NCBI RefSeq assembly: GCF_000302595.1
Contig: NZ_JH947127.1
Coordinates: 576,126-640,125, forward strand
From: Pedobacter arcticus A12
GTDB lineage: Bacteria > Bacteroidota > Bacteroidia > Sphingobacteriales > Sphingobacteriaceae
DNA length: 64,000 nucleotides
Reading direction: 5' to 3'
Shown: positions 36,427-44,670 of the stretch, in pieces
Layout of the letters: each line of letters starts with the position of its first letter
Numbering within the stretch: the stretch's first letter is position 1
Notes under the pieces: generated by a model
The model's input: only the letters and a program-made list of their open reading frames with translations
What the model was told of the DNA's origin: nothing
The model's database searches: none
Made by a program: the position numbers and the translations under genes

Positions 36427-36677
36427 AAATTTATGGTACGGTAAGCGATGGGCGTTATTTAGAAAAATCATTTATTACCTTAATAAATGTAGATGGCGCA
36501 TACCCCAACCATGCCCTTACCATTATGATAAAAGATATAGACCGTAAGAAATTTAGTTATGCCCCGGAGAGTTTTTTAAAAAGGGAAAACGTAGTGGTAA
36601 CTGGCAAAGTGGTGGAGTATAAGGGTAAAGCGGAGGTTGTTGTTACGGAGCCGGGGCAGCTTGTGGTGGTGGAGTAA
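36427..36677 (+). pseudogene. OB-fold gene, 3' fragment (copy 3, best preserved)
   Basis: An intact ~82-codon frame ends at TAA 36675-36677: YGTVSDGRYLEKSFITLINV, DGAYPNHALTIMIKD, SYAPESFLKRENVVVTGKVV, EYKGKAEVVVTEPGQL. The frame begins abruptly at 36429 directly after a stop, with no initiation codon. The fold is an OB-type beta barrel. The missing 5' part resembles the remnant at 33449-33640. Confidence 0.7.
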
Positions 36678-36699
36678 AATATAGATTTTATTTAAAATT

Positions 36700-37881
36700 A
36701 TGATTTCCCCAACACAAATAAGAAAGCCTGAAAATTGGCAAGATTTTGAAAAACTATGTAAGAAACTTTGGGGTGAAATTTGGGAGTGTTCTGCTTCTAT
36801 AAAAAGAAACGGACGTGGTGGTCAAAACCAGAGCGGTGTAGATATTTATGGCTTACCTAAAGGCGAAAAGCAATATTTCGGTATACAATGTAAAGGAAAA
36901 GACGATTATTCTAAGAGTAAGTTATCTGAAAAAGAAATTGACCTAGAGATCGAGAAAGCGAAACTCTTTACCCCTGCTTTACATACTTTAATTTTTGCAA
37001 CTACTGCGGATAAAGATGTTAAGATAGAGGAATACATTAGAAAGAAAAATTTAGAAAACATTCAAAATGGTTTCTTTAATATTGATATTGATTCTTGGAG
37101 TGACATTGTCGATTTATTGGAAGAAAGAAGAAATACCTTTAATTGGTATATAAACAACTGCCAATATAAAGACGCGTCCGATGTAAACGTATTATTCGGC
37201 AGTAAAGAAGAAATAGAAGTATATCCAAAATATATACAAACCAGCAAAATATACAGACTAAAACGAGCAATAGATTATTCAATATTACCTGTTTGGGCAA
37301 ATCCAGATCATCCTTTAGCTAAACAATTAGCTTCCATGCAGAGATTAAAAGAACCAATTTATTCAAGTCCATTCGATCGAAAAAAAAGAAAGATTGATCA
37401 TAGATGGTGTTCATTACCATTTAAAATTTACAATACCGGCTCAACTGTAATTGAAGATTACAAATTGTTAGTAATTTTTGATGGAGATAAAGTTGAAAAA
37501 ATTGATGACAAATACCGTCACTTCAATCCAGGCCCTTTATATGACCAAGTAATAGTTGCAACAGAGAACGCTGAACGGAGAAAAAACAGGCAAGTTTTCC
37601 AATCCTCCGAATATTATAACCTCATAGAATTCATACCAACAAATAAAATTTTAGTACAGGAAGATATTGTCAGGTTTGAAGTGGGTATTATTCCTAAAGA
37701 TAATATAGAAGAAATTGCAGTAACCTGGTTACTTAAATCACGTGATTTTAAAAAAGAAGGAAAATTAAAACTAAAAATTAATCCTCACTACGAAGAAAAA
37801 AGAGAAATAATAGAAGTAGAAAATCCAAACGAAGTAAAAGAGCCAGAAATTATACTAACACCTAAGATAACCGAGGAATAA
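36700..37881 (+). CDS. Mrr-like restriction endonuclease fused to an unrecognised C-terminal region
   Basis: 393 aa. The N-terminal domain has Glu18, GVD (Asp48) and QCK (Gln63-Cys64-Lys65) within GRGGQNQSGVDIYGLP and YFGIQCKGKDD, the PD-(D/E)xK arrangement of Mrr-type nucleases. Residues ~165-375 are beta-rich with no recognisable motif (RKIDHRWCSLPFKIYNTGST). The tail is Glu/Pro-rich. No methyltransferase or specificity gene is near, so it may be a modification-dependent or solitary nuclease. It starts 23 bases after an OB-fold fragment. Confidence 0.65.
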   Translation: MISPTQIRKPENWQDFEKLCKKLWGEIWECSASIKRNGRGGQNQSGVDIYGLPKGEKQYFGIQCKGKDDYSKSKLSEKEIDLEIEKAKLFTPALHTLIFATTADKDVKIEEYIRKKNLENIQNGFFNIDIDSWSDIVDLLEERRNTFNWYINNCQYKDASDVNVLFGSKEEIEVYPKYIQTSKIYRLKRAIDYSILPVWANPDHPLAKQLASMQRLKEPIYSSPFDRKKRKIDHRWCSLPFKIYNTGSTVIEDYKLLVIFDGDKVEKIDDKYRHFNPGPLYDQVIVATENAERRKNRQVFQSSEYYNLIEFIPTNKILVQEDIVRFEVGIIPKDNIEEIAVTWLLKSRDFKKEGKLKLKINPHYEEKREIIEVENPNEVKEPEIILTPKITEE

Positions 37882-37962
37882 CATCCACTTTTCGGAGCAT
37901 TAGGCATTGCGTCATTTAGAGTTTTTAAATCAAAAAGTGTTTCCTACTCCATTGTGATATAA

Positions 37963-37996
37963 AAAAACAAAGCCCCTCTTTGCAAAGGGGCAGTTA
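37963..37996 (-). terminator. Intrinsic terminator of the DUF3892 pair
   Basis: On the minus strand GCCCCT and AGGGGC pair around TTGCAAAG, followed by TTTG and seven T. It lies about 40 bases beyond the stop of the 212-aa gene. Confidence 0.75.
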
Positions 37997-38036
37997 AGCA
38001 ATTTTCATGAAATTTAGACTAATAAAGTTCAATTAA

Positions 38037-38675
38037 TTAAGCTACTCGACGCAATGTATTTTTAATTTTATTAAAAATATCACAAGCTTCCTCAATAGCA
38101 ATACTTATATCAGCTTCATCGTAAGATTTTAAATCAAAAGCGTTCTCACTTAGACAATAAGTGCCGATTTTTAAATCTTTTGGTTCACAACTAAAAAAGT
38201 TATGTGCTAAATATTCTTGCAATAATGGAAACCTAAGTTGGCTTTCCCAATCTAGTGGTGCTTCTGTAAAGAAATAAGCAGCATTATAATCTTCATTAGA
38301 CACTAGAAGAGGTGAATTACCCGTTAGGCTGACTTCTGGAATCAATTCCCATTTAATCCTTACCATAGGTTTTTCTAAAATAAAACCTTTTGCATTGAAC
38401 TCTTCAAAATAAGGCATCATTCTATCTAATAGAAATTCTTGTTTTTTTCTATTAGCAGTATTATCTGCGTAATTCATAAATCTTTGCTGTAAAGCCTTGA
38501 TGGCTTCTGAAATTACTAGCTCATCTTTATGAACATCTTTAACATTCTTTTGCCAACAGGAAAACATTCCAAAACTACCGCCAGCAGCTTGAGGATTATC
38601 ACTCAGTAATTTTTGCGCAAAAGCATTTGGGTTTCTCCTAACCTCTTCTAATTGTGAGCATGGTACTTTTATCAT
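38037..38675 (-). CDS. Hypothetical protein downstream of a DUF3892 gene
   Basis: 212 aa, no signal peptide or membrane helix. Distinct features are FAQKLLSDNPQAAGGSFGMF near the N-terminus and a mixed alpha/beta body. I do not recognise the family. It follows the DUF3892-type gene after 12 bases and ends at its own terminator, so the two form a unit. The adjacency of a small adaptor-like domain to a cytosolic protein of unknown role is typical of accessory islands. Confidence 0.6.
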   Translation of the reverse strand: MIKVPCSQLEEVRRNPNAFAQKLLSDNPQAAGGSFGMFSCWQKNVKDVHKDELVISEAIKALQQRFMNYADNTANRKKQEFLLDRMMPYFEEFNAKGFILEKPMVRIKWELIPEVSLTGNSPLLVSNEDYNAAYFFTEAPLDWESQLRFPLLQEYLAHNFFSCEPKDLKIGTYCLSENAFDLKSYDEADISIAIEEACDIFNKIKNTLRRVA

Positions 38676-38687
38676 AATTTTCTTAAA

Positions 38688-38999
38688 TTAAAGTGAATAG
38701 AACCCTTTCATATCCATACAATTGTCCAAGTTATCAATGGCAGTCGTATTTGCAACTGTTCTTAGATATTCCCGACCGTTATTTGATACTACTTCAACTT
38801 TAGCACCAATCTTCCAGTCTGGATAAAGCCATATTAAGGTGTGAGCTAGGTTGCCGGCCTTAATTAATCTAATCACTTCACTTTCTGACTTTTTTACACC
38901 ACCAGAAAATGTAGAAGAATTGTTTTTACACAAAGAAACATGTGTAATTCTTTCTTGAGTGTCTTTCCACACCCCATTAATAAAATAATCAATTGCCAT
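38688..38999 (-). CDS. DUF3892 domain protein
   Basis: 103 aa from ATG 38999; the longer frame from 39041 adds 14 residues with no support. ITHVSLCKN near the N-terminus, EVIRLIKAGN and the terminal beta segment (GAKVEVVSNNGREYLRTVAN) fit the small DUF3892 domain, whose role is unknown. First gene of a two-gene unit. Confidence 0.65.
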   Translation of the reverse strand: MAIDYFINGVWKDTQERITHVSLCKNNSSTFSGGVKKSESEVIRLIKAGNLAHTLIWLYPDWKIGAKVEVVSNNGREYLRTVANTTAIDNLDNCMDMKGFYSL

Positions 39000-39598
39000 A
39001 ATTTTAAATTTTAAGTGAGCATAACTCTCCCTATTTGGCAAACAGAGAGAACGTTAATTAAAATCAATTGATTTGTATGGCTGAAAAACCACCGCTTTGA
39101 GGAGTATGTAGCTGTTATAGATTGTAAACGCGATAAAGTTTGTTTTTATCAAACTTTTTTTTAGCTTTGCGGCTTGTAATACTAATATCTATAATCTGCT
39201 TACAGGTTACACTGTCAGCAACTTAAATTTATATCCTGGCAGATGGTCGAAGATCTGTCGGGATTTTTTATTTAAATCCAGATTCGTTTTATCAGTTACT
39301 ATGCCAAGCCACGAAACTTAAAATTGAACTAAAGTTGCTTTCGGTTCAAAATCTATCATTTTCGTTACAAACAGCGGTTAGATTTTTTTTTACTTTTAAG
39401 ACAGGTTTTTAATAAATTGATTTGAATGACAAGCTGACAGTAAACAATTCTATTAATTTAATAACTGACAGTATACTTATCATAAAACAATCACTTTTGC
39501 TAGTATTAACCTTACCTCTTAGTGTTACTTAAAGATGTGAAAAAATCAGCTAATTCGTACCTTGTAAAATTACTATAAACCTATAATAACAAATAATA
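39000..39598. other. Intergenic region with a hairpin and direct repeats
   Basis: About 600 AT-rich bases without a credible gene. A terminator-like hairpin (CTGGCAGAT..ATCTGTCGG plus T-run) lies at 39231-39270. Two direct copies of CTGACAGTA (39434-39442 and 39465-39473) are 31 bases apart, about three helical turns, upstream of the small membrane-protein gene. Confidence 0.5.
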
Positions 39599-39817
39599 AT
39601 GACGAACTGGAACAATAACAACCTAAGGAGTATTTCTGAATACGAGCTCGATTTACAATGTTTAGAGAGTAATAGAATGGGGAAATTAAAATTTAACATT
39701 ACTGAACAAAAAGATGATAATGACAAGGAAATTTTAACAGGTCTAAAGATTATTGCATTTTTAGCAATTATTGGTTTCGTAATTCATAGGGTGATAAAAT
39801 TCTTTTTTACTCGATAG
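39599..39817 (+). CDS. Small tail-anchored membrane protein
   Basis: 72 aa. An N-terminal acidic, Asn-rich part precedes one C-terminal hydrophobic helix (IIAFLAIIGFVIHRVIKFFF, ~50-69) and a short basic end. No family recognised. ATG start follows AATAATA-type sequence without Shine-Dalgarno. It lies in the accessory region opposite an FRG-domain gene. Confidence 0.5.
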   Translation: MTNWNNNNLRSISEYELDLQCLESNRMGKLKFNITEQKDDNDKEILTGLKIIAFLAIIGFVIHRVIKFFFTR

Positions 39818-39846
39818 GAAGAATAGTCTCTGTTTTCGGTGCAGCT

Positions 39847-40848
39847 TCACCTGATCTTAGTTAATAAATCAATAGAATTAAATTGTTTTATATCATATTT
39901 ACTTCCACCAGAATTTTTTAACATATGTATTATCAATTCTCTATTATCATAATACCCTTTCAAATACTTCTGCTTAATAGATCTACTTAAGCCGTCTAGA
40001 TCTGGATATATACTATGTTCACTTATTCCTATTATTTCCAATTCCTTCAAAATCTCGTTTTTTTTGTTTCCATCAATAATGATAGATTTCAACCAATCTT
40101 TCTTTGCACATGTTAAGCCAGTTATTTGATTCCCGAAAATCGTAAAACATCCAGACTGTGATTGAATTCTTCGATCGATATAAGGTGGATATACCGCTAA
40201 AGGAAAATATGCCTCTTCTGATTCAATATCGCCATCATTGGTTAAAAAATCCATATACAAATATCTTCGCGTAAGCTCAGTTAACCTTAGTTGATTCTTT
40301 TTATTAAAAAGTTTTTTCTTCTTATAAGTATTCGCAATTCCTGGAATCAGTTTGTATTCTTTGGTTTCCCTATTTGAAAATAGTTGTTGCATTGTATAGT
40401 TATTAAGCTCAAACGGATTTAACATCCAAACCCTCGCGTCTAACGAATTGCCTGCAGAGTTTGTAGCAAAATACAATGCTATTAAAGCATTCTCTGTCCA
40501 GTCCAACAGTCTCGTTAAAAGGCCGTAATGTTGCATTAAGAAATATCTATTAGCTCTTGTATTCTCGATATTATTTTCTTTTAAATAAAAGACTGCTTTT
40601 CTGTAATAATCGGAATTTATATTTCCCTCAATAGATTGTATATTCTTAGACATAAACTGTTTATTTGTGCTAAGATTTATAGACTCCGCTATCACTCTAT
40701 AAGCATTGGGAACAAGGGGAGTTTTGTAGTTTATACTTGATTCTCCTCGAAACCAGAATACATTAGTTTCATCATCATCAGTAATTGATTTTTTTTCTGT
40801 GTTTACTATAGTTTCAATGTATTCTGAAACCGATTTTACCTTTTGCAT
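39847..40848 (-). CDS. FRG-domain protein
   Basis: 333 aa. The FRG motif is WFRGE (~32-36) after an N-terminal helix, and QHYGLLTRLLDWTENALIALYFAT (~107-129, read in two parts) is the second hallmark of the family. FRG proteins occur in defence-island and toxin contexts, but no biochemical role is settled. The rest includes a beta-rich part with GCFTIFGNQITGL. It stands alone, with no partner gene on the same strand. Confidence 0.75.
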   Translation of the reverse strand: MQKVKSVSEYIETIVNTEKKSITDDDETNVFWFRGESSINYKTPLVPNAYRVIAESINLSTNKQFMSKNIQSIEGNINSDYYRKAVFYLKENNIENTRANRYFLMQHYGLLTRLLDWTENALIALYFATNSAGNSLDARVWMLNPFELNNYTMQQLFSNRETKEYKLIPGIANTYKKKKLFNKKNQLRLTELTRRYLYMDFLTNDGDIESEEAYFPLAVYPPYIDRRIQSQSGCFTIFGNQITGLTCAKKDWLKSIIIDGNKKNEILKELEIIGISEHSIYPDLDGLSRSIKQKYLKGYYDNRELIIHMLKNSGGSKYDIKQFNSIDLLTKIR

Positions 40849-40965
40849 ATTTCTTTACTAAAATAATAACTGCGATTATACCCTTCTACTATTTATAGTC
40901 TATTTCCTTGCTCTCAAAACTTTTCAAAGAAAGTATCTATCACGATGGCTGGAGTTTGAGAATAG

Positions 40966-40994
40966 CAAAATGTAATGTAAAAAATCTAACTTAG
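40966..40994. repeat. 29-bp sequence shared with 33417-33445
   Basis: CAAAATGTAATGTAAAAAAT plus CTAACTTAG differs from the other copy at three positions. It lies in an otherwise empty intergenic stretch beside the FRG gene. In the other copy the same sequence precedes the OB-fold 5' fragment, so this may be the trace of another lost copy. Confidence 0.5.
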
Positions 40995-41126
40995 ATGACG
41001 CATAAAATTATTTCATTTTCTTATAACTACCTATCCTTATATGAGGCATAAATATGCTTTCTGACTTACAAAAAGCATATTTATGAACTATTTTTGAAAT
41101 CGTTAATTTTGCTTAATCCGCAGACT

Positions 41127-41927
41127 TCAATTACAGTTTGCAGCTTGGTCGTCAGCTTCCACGGCAAGTTGAATTACATAACCAACCATGAAGGCATCGA
41201 CTATAGAAAGTGCATAATCTCGATGGATTGGCAACGTATCGGGTCTCAATACATCTTCATAGATATATTTTTCCGCATCCCACATTTCACGAACCAGTTC
41301 GGGGTTTTCTGGCTCAATCCTGTCAAATACACGCTCGAAACTTGAGTTGGCCGTTCTGGTAAATTCCAGCCTATCAGCTGAAGCCAATGGTAAAGCAGAA
41401 ATCATCACAGTAGTTTTATTTTTTACTTTCTTTCTTTTTGGTTTAACAGTTTGATTTTCTTCTGATAGATTTTCTTTTTTTATCCCTAACCGGTAATCAT
41501 AACCATCACTTTGATGTCCATCTACATCAGCAAAAACCGTTTTGAAAATATCCAGTTTATCCTCATCATCGAGTGTTATATTATTTTCACTTTCCACATC
41601 TAAGATATAATAATCCCACTCTTCATTTGTGATCTTGTGCATGTTATCGAACAGCAGTTTAGCCAATTCCATTGCTGGCTGTGACGCTTTTAGCATATCC
41701 GTCCATTTTTGAAATCCTCCCAATTTCGCAATGATATGCTGTGCGTTCATTAGGGTGAAATTGTTTTCATCAATTTCAAAGTCCGAAATCAGAGCTTCAA
41801 TATCGAAGAACTTGGGCGCATATTCAAATAAGTCGCGACCATAAGTGGAATCGAAATAAGGCTTTTGTGTTTTGAAATCTTTGTGAAGATTTTTTGCTTG
41901 GAGTTTGATGTACTCAATAGTTTTCAT
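41127..41927 (-). CDS. Hypothetical protein with glyoxalase-superfamily-like N-terminus
   Basis: 266 aa cytosolic protein. IEYIKLQAKNLHKDF at the start and NAQHIIAKLGGFQKWTDML resemble the short helical region seen in proteins annotated as glyoxalase superfamily (Glyoxalase_8), a weak match. A Lys-rich linker (~160-175) separates this from a helical C-terminal part. I cannot assign a function. Confidence 0.5.
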   Translation of the reverse strand: MKTIEYIKLQAKNLHKDFKTQKPYFDSTYGRDLFEYAPKFFDIEALISDFEIDENNFTLMNAQHIIAKLGGFQKWTDMLKASQPAMELAKLLFDNMHKITNEEWDYYILDVESENNITLDDEDKLDIFKTVFADVDGHQSDGYDYRLGIKKENLSEENQTVKPKRKKVKNKTTVMISALPLASADRLEFTRTANSSFERVFDRIEPENPELVREMWDAEKYIYEDVLRPDTLPIHRDYALSIVDAFMVGYVIQLAVEADDQAANCN

Positions 41928-42775
41928 AATAATACATTCCTTTTATACCAACTTACTATCTCTACTTTTCGCGTTTGTAATCTTGTTTGGATAATAAGCA
42001 GGTAGGTTTGCATTATTAAACTATTGGCTGATGAAATCTTTGCACAAACGAGCAAGCTTGCCAATAAGCATATACAATTATAAAAATAAAAATTCTTAAT
42101 TTCAACACTTTGTGTAAGCAATCAAAACTAATAGTTATCCATGCTGTTTTGCAACAGGGATGGTAGGTGAAATTTTGTAAAAATTTGTGCGTAGCACCGA
42201 AGCGATTAGCGGCGTACCGCACAGCTCGGCTGTTGCCCAATAAGTATCATCTGGTGTATTAACAAAGGAATTTTATGTTGCTATTACCAAATGGCTGGGT
42301 ATTGGAAAGATGGGGCAGTGCTAAAGAACTTGGAGACCTCTCTTGCGTTCGAAGTGACGGTGTGGAGTGTGAGCTGTGAAATATCATTAACAACAACTTA
42401 GACAAGAATCACAAATTCTGTCGAAGTAACGAAAGAAACATTGTTTAAAGCAGTAAGAACAGCAGTAATAAGAGAAGAACTTCGACAAGTCATAGTAACA
42501 GAAGTAGTAAATTGAGATTCTGGAGTCATCTAAATTTTAAAAAAATCCCTAGCGGGTGCGAGCTTTAAGCTCGTAGCCCCAACACCTGCCCTTAGAGTTC
42601 TGAAAGGCTCTAAGGATTTCAAGAATAGATAGGTTTTCAACCGACCGGAAAAATAATCCAATCCATGACGCAAAGTTTAGAAGAACAGTTCAAAGATTTG
42701 CAAAAAACCGATAGTTGGGTACAGGCGAGAATGTTGGGATAGTTATCAATAATATCCATATGGAATTTTAAATAA
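41928..42775. other. Gene-poor stretch with palindromes, repeats and a short remnant
   Basis: 850 bases without a credible full gene. Contents: ACAGC TCG GCTGT at ~42222; a copy of the ACCTC..GAGGT repeat (42321-42367); a ~165-bp repeat (42381-42548); a CGAGCTTTAAGCTCG palindrome (~42559-42575); and a 25-codon frame at 42665-42742 (MTQSLEEQFKDLQKTDSWVQ) that looks like the start of a lost gene. The 42016-42240 frame on the minus strand is repeat-derived. Confidence 0.5.
42381..42548. repeat. ~165-bp dispersed repeat, copy C
   Basis: It contains CTTAGACAAGAA and TTCTGTCGAAG in inverted orientation, then GAAACATTGTTTAAAGCAGT and CAAGTCATAGTAACAGAAGT. The same order recurs at 52068-52179 and 52180-52347. 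One frame reads TKETLFKAVRTAVIREELRQ in this copy and is conserved in copy B. Confidence 0.7.
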
Positions 42776-44095
42776 ATGCTTGAAAGTTTCAACCCTAAAG
42801 AATCAGCTTTTTTAGCTTGGTTTATAATTACATTTATTTTTATAATAGCATATTCTCCTGCTAGGAAAAGGACATTGCCGTTTTTGAAAACCTTGTTCGC
42901 ATGGAAATTATCGGTAGTATATTTATCGGCGTTAGCGTATTTCTGCGGATGCTTAGCATTACTTTATAACCTTGGCATCTGGGAATTTTCCTTATCAAAA
43001 GATGCATTATTCTGGTTTTTATTTTCAGGAACTGTTATGATGTTCAATATTGCAAAAGATAAAAAGCCAATTGTATTCTTTGAAACAACATTAAAGTCGC
43101 TTCTTAAAATCACGGTCTTCTTAGAGTTCATTATAGGATTAAGCACTTTTAGTTTTTGGATAGAGTTTGCACTAATACCAACGGTAGTAATAATTGCTGG
43201 GATGTATGCAGTGAGTACAACGAAGCCAGAGTATGCTAAAGTCAACAATATTCTTAAACAACTTCTTTCTTGGAGTAGCATAGCGATATTTCTATACATT
43301 CTGGCTAAGGTTGTTCTACATTATTCAGATTATCTTAAAGCCGAAGTAGCAATACAATTCTCGCTACCTATCTTTTTCACGGTTCTATTTATTCCCCTCT
43401 TAGCAGGATTATCATTATATGTACATTACGAACAATCGTCAAAAGTGATAAAGCGTCACATTAAACCTCAATTGTACCGCTACGCAACAGCAAGGGCCTT
43501 AGTGTACTTCAACTTTAACATCCAAGGTCTATTAAGATGGCGAAGACATATTGCCGTAAATCGTGTTCATAGCAAAGATGAAATATCAGCCACGATGCGG
43601 GATATTCGCCAACTGCAACGAATAGAATTAAAGCCTCCACCTGTTTCGGAACTAGATGGTTGGTCTCCTTATGTTGCAAAAGATTTTTTAAAAGGATTAG
43701 GAATTGAAACAGGAGATTACTGGCCTGATTTAGGCGATGAATGGCAAGCGATTTCAAACTATCAGAAATTAGGTGACGATTTTATGGACGGTGATTGCAG
43801 TTACTATATATTTGGTACAAGGTATGTGGCTAAAAAGTTAAAATTAAACCTGAGAATATTTGATAGTTCTTTAAAGTCTGACGCTAAAGAAAAGTTCTTA
43901 TTGCGATGCAATCATCTATACAGTAAAGCTTTGAACAAGCCTCTCCCTAAAGCCTTGATTGAAGCTATTAAAAAAAACAATACCATTAGTTATCAAAATA
44001 ATAGTTCAACTATTACTGTAGAAAAAGATCAATGGCTAAATGAAAAGAAAGGATACGACTTAATGTTTATTATTGAACATGGGAAATACAGATAA
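42776..44095 (+). CDS. Multi-pass membrane protein of unknown function
   Basis: 439 aa. About six hydrophobic helices occupy residues ~10-225; the remaining ~200 residues are cytosolic and mixed, with RYATARALVYFNFNIQGLLR and YWPDLGDEWQAI. No motif of a known transporter or effector is visible. Codon use is AT-rich like its neighbours. It lies in the accessory region; an effector role in defence is possible but unsupported. Confidence 0.6.
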   Translation: MLESFNPKESAFLAWFIITFIFIIAYSPARKRTLPFLKTLFAWKLSVVYLSALAYFCGCLALLYNLGIWEFSLSKDALFWFLFSGTVMMFNIAKDKKPIVFFETTLKSLLKITVFLEFIIGLSTFSFWIEFALIPTVVIIAGMYAVSTTKPEYAKVNNILKQLLSWSSIAIFLYILAKVVLHYSDYLKAEVAIQFSLPIFFTVLFIPLLAGLSLYVHYEQSSKVIKRHIKPQLYRYATARALVYFNFNIQGLLRWRRHIAVNRVHSKDEISATMRDIRQLQRIELKPPPVSELDGWSPYVAKDFLKGLGIETGDYWPDLGDEWQAISNYQKLGDDFMDGDCSYYIFGTRYVAKKLKLNLRIFDSSLKSDAKEKFLLRCNHLYSKALNKPLPKALIEAIKKNNTISYQNNSSTITVEKDQWLNEKKGYDLMFIIEHGKYR

Positions 44096-44129
44096 ATCAT
44101 ATAAATTAAACCAATACAACTCAAGTTAA

Positions 44130-44609
44130 TTATTTAACTGTATCTATAAAAATCACTTCATACTTATAGCAAATAGTCCTAAAAACCTCTTTAACAATTC
44201 CTAGCTCGACATGCTCAATATCCTCATTTTCATTAAATATCATCAAAAATACTCCTTTATGCTTTTTAAACTCATAAGAATAGGTTTCGATCTGAAATTT
44301 CGTTCCATACAAGAAATCTAAGATAGCTGTTGCTTTCTCTTTTATATCTTCGAAAAGACTTTCTTCTATTTCATTCTCTTTTGTAAGTTCACTTAGGATT
44401 TCTTCCAGATAATATCGTTTTTCATCCCCTATGTCTCTGTCTAACCTCTGAAGTTGTGCTTCAATAGACTTTAATTGAGGCAAAGCTTTCTTAAGTTCAC
44501 CATGGGGAACATTTGAATGATAATGCCTTATTTTTTTTACGAGGTCGCCTAATATATCATTATAAGACCCTGCTGGAGCATCCGTGTACTCATATTTCAA
44601 CAATTTCAT
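44130..44609 (-). CDS. Hypothetical helical protein
   Basis: 159 aa, cytosolic, largely helical (KALPQLKSIEAQLQRLDRDI). A mixed C-terminal part (HKGVFLMIFNENEDIEHVEL) may be a small beta sheet. Not recognised. It is convergent with the membrane-protein gene on its left and divergent from the one on its right. Confidence 0.5.
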   Translation of the reverse strand: MKLLKYEYTDAPAGSYNDILGDLVKKIRHYHSNVPHGELKKALPQLKSIEAQLQRLDRDIGDEKRYYLEEILSELTKENEIEESLFEDIKEKATAILDFLYGTKFQIETYSYEFKKHKGVFLMIFNENEDIEHVELGIVKEVFRTICYKYEVIFIDTVK

Positions 44610-44670
44610 TTAGATAAAAATTTGATTTTAGTTCATTTATACATACAAGATATTGTTTTTTTTCTTAACT

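Noticed and set aside
41127-41927. True glyoxalase
   Set aside because: Only the short helical region is similar. No VOC-type metal ligands are visible, so an enzyme call is not supported.
42016-42240. Small ORF on the minus strand (MGNSRAVRYAANRFGATHKF)
   Set aside because: The bases look like a G/C-containing repeat with palindromes, with no signal, domain or neighbour support.
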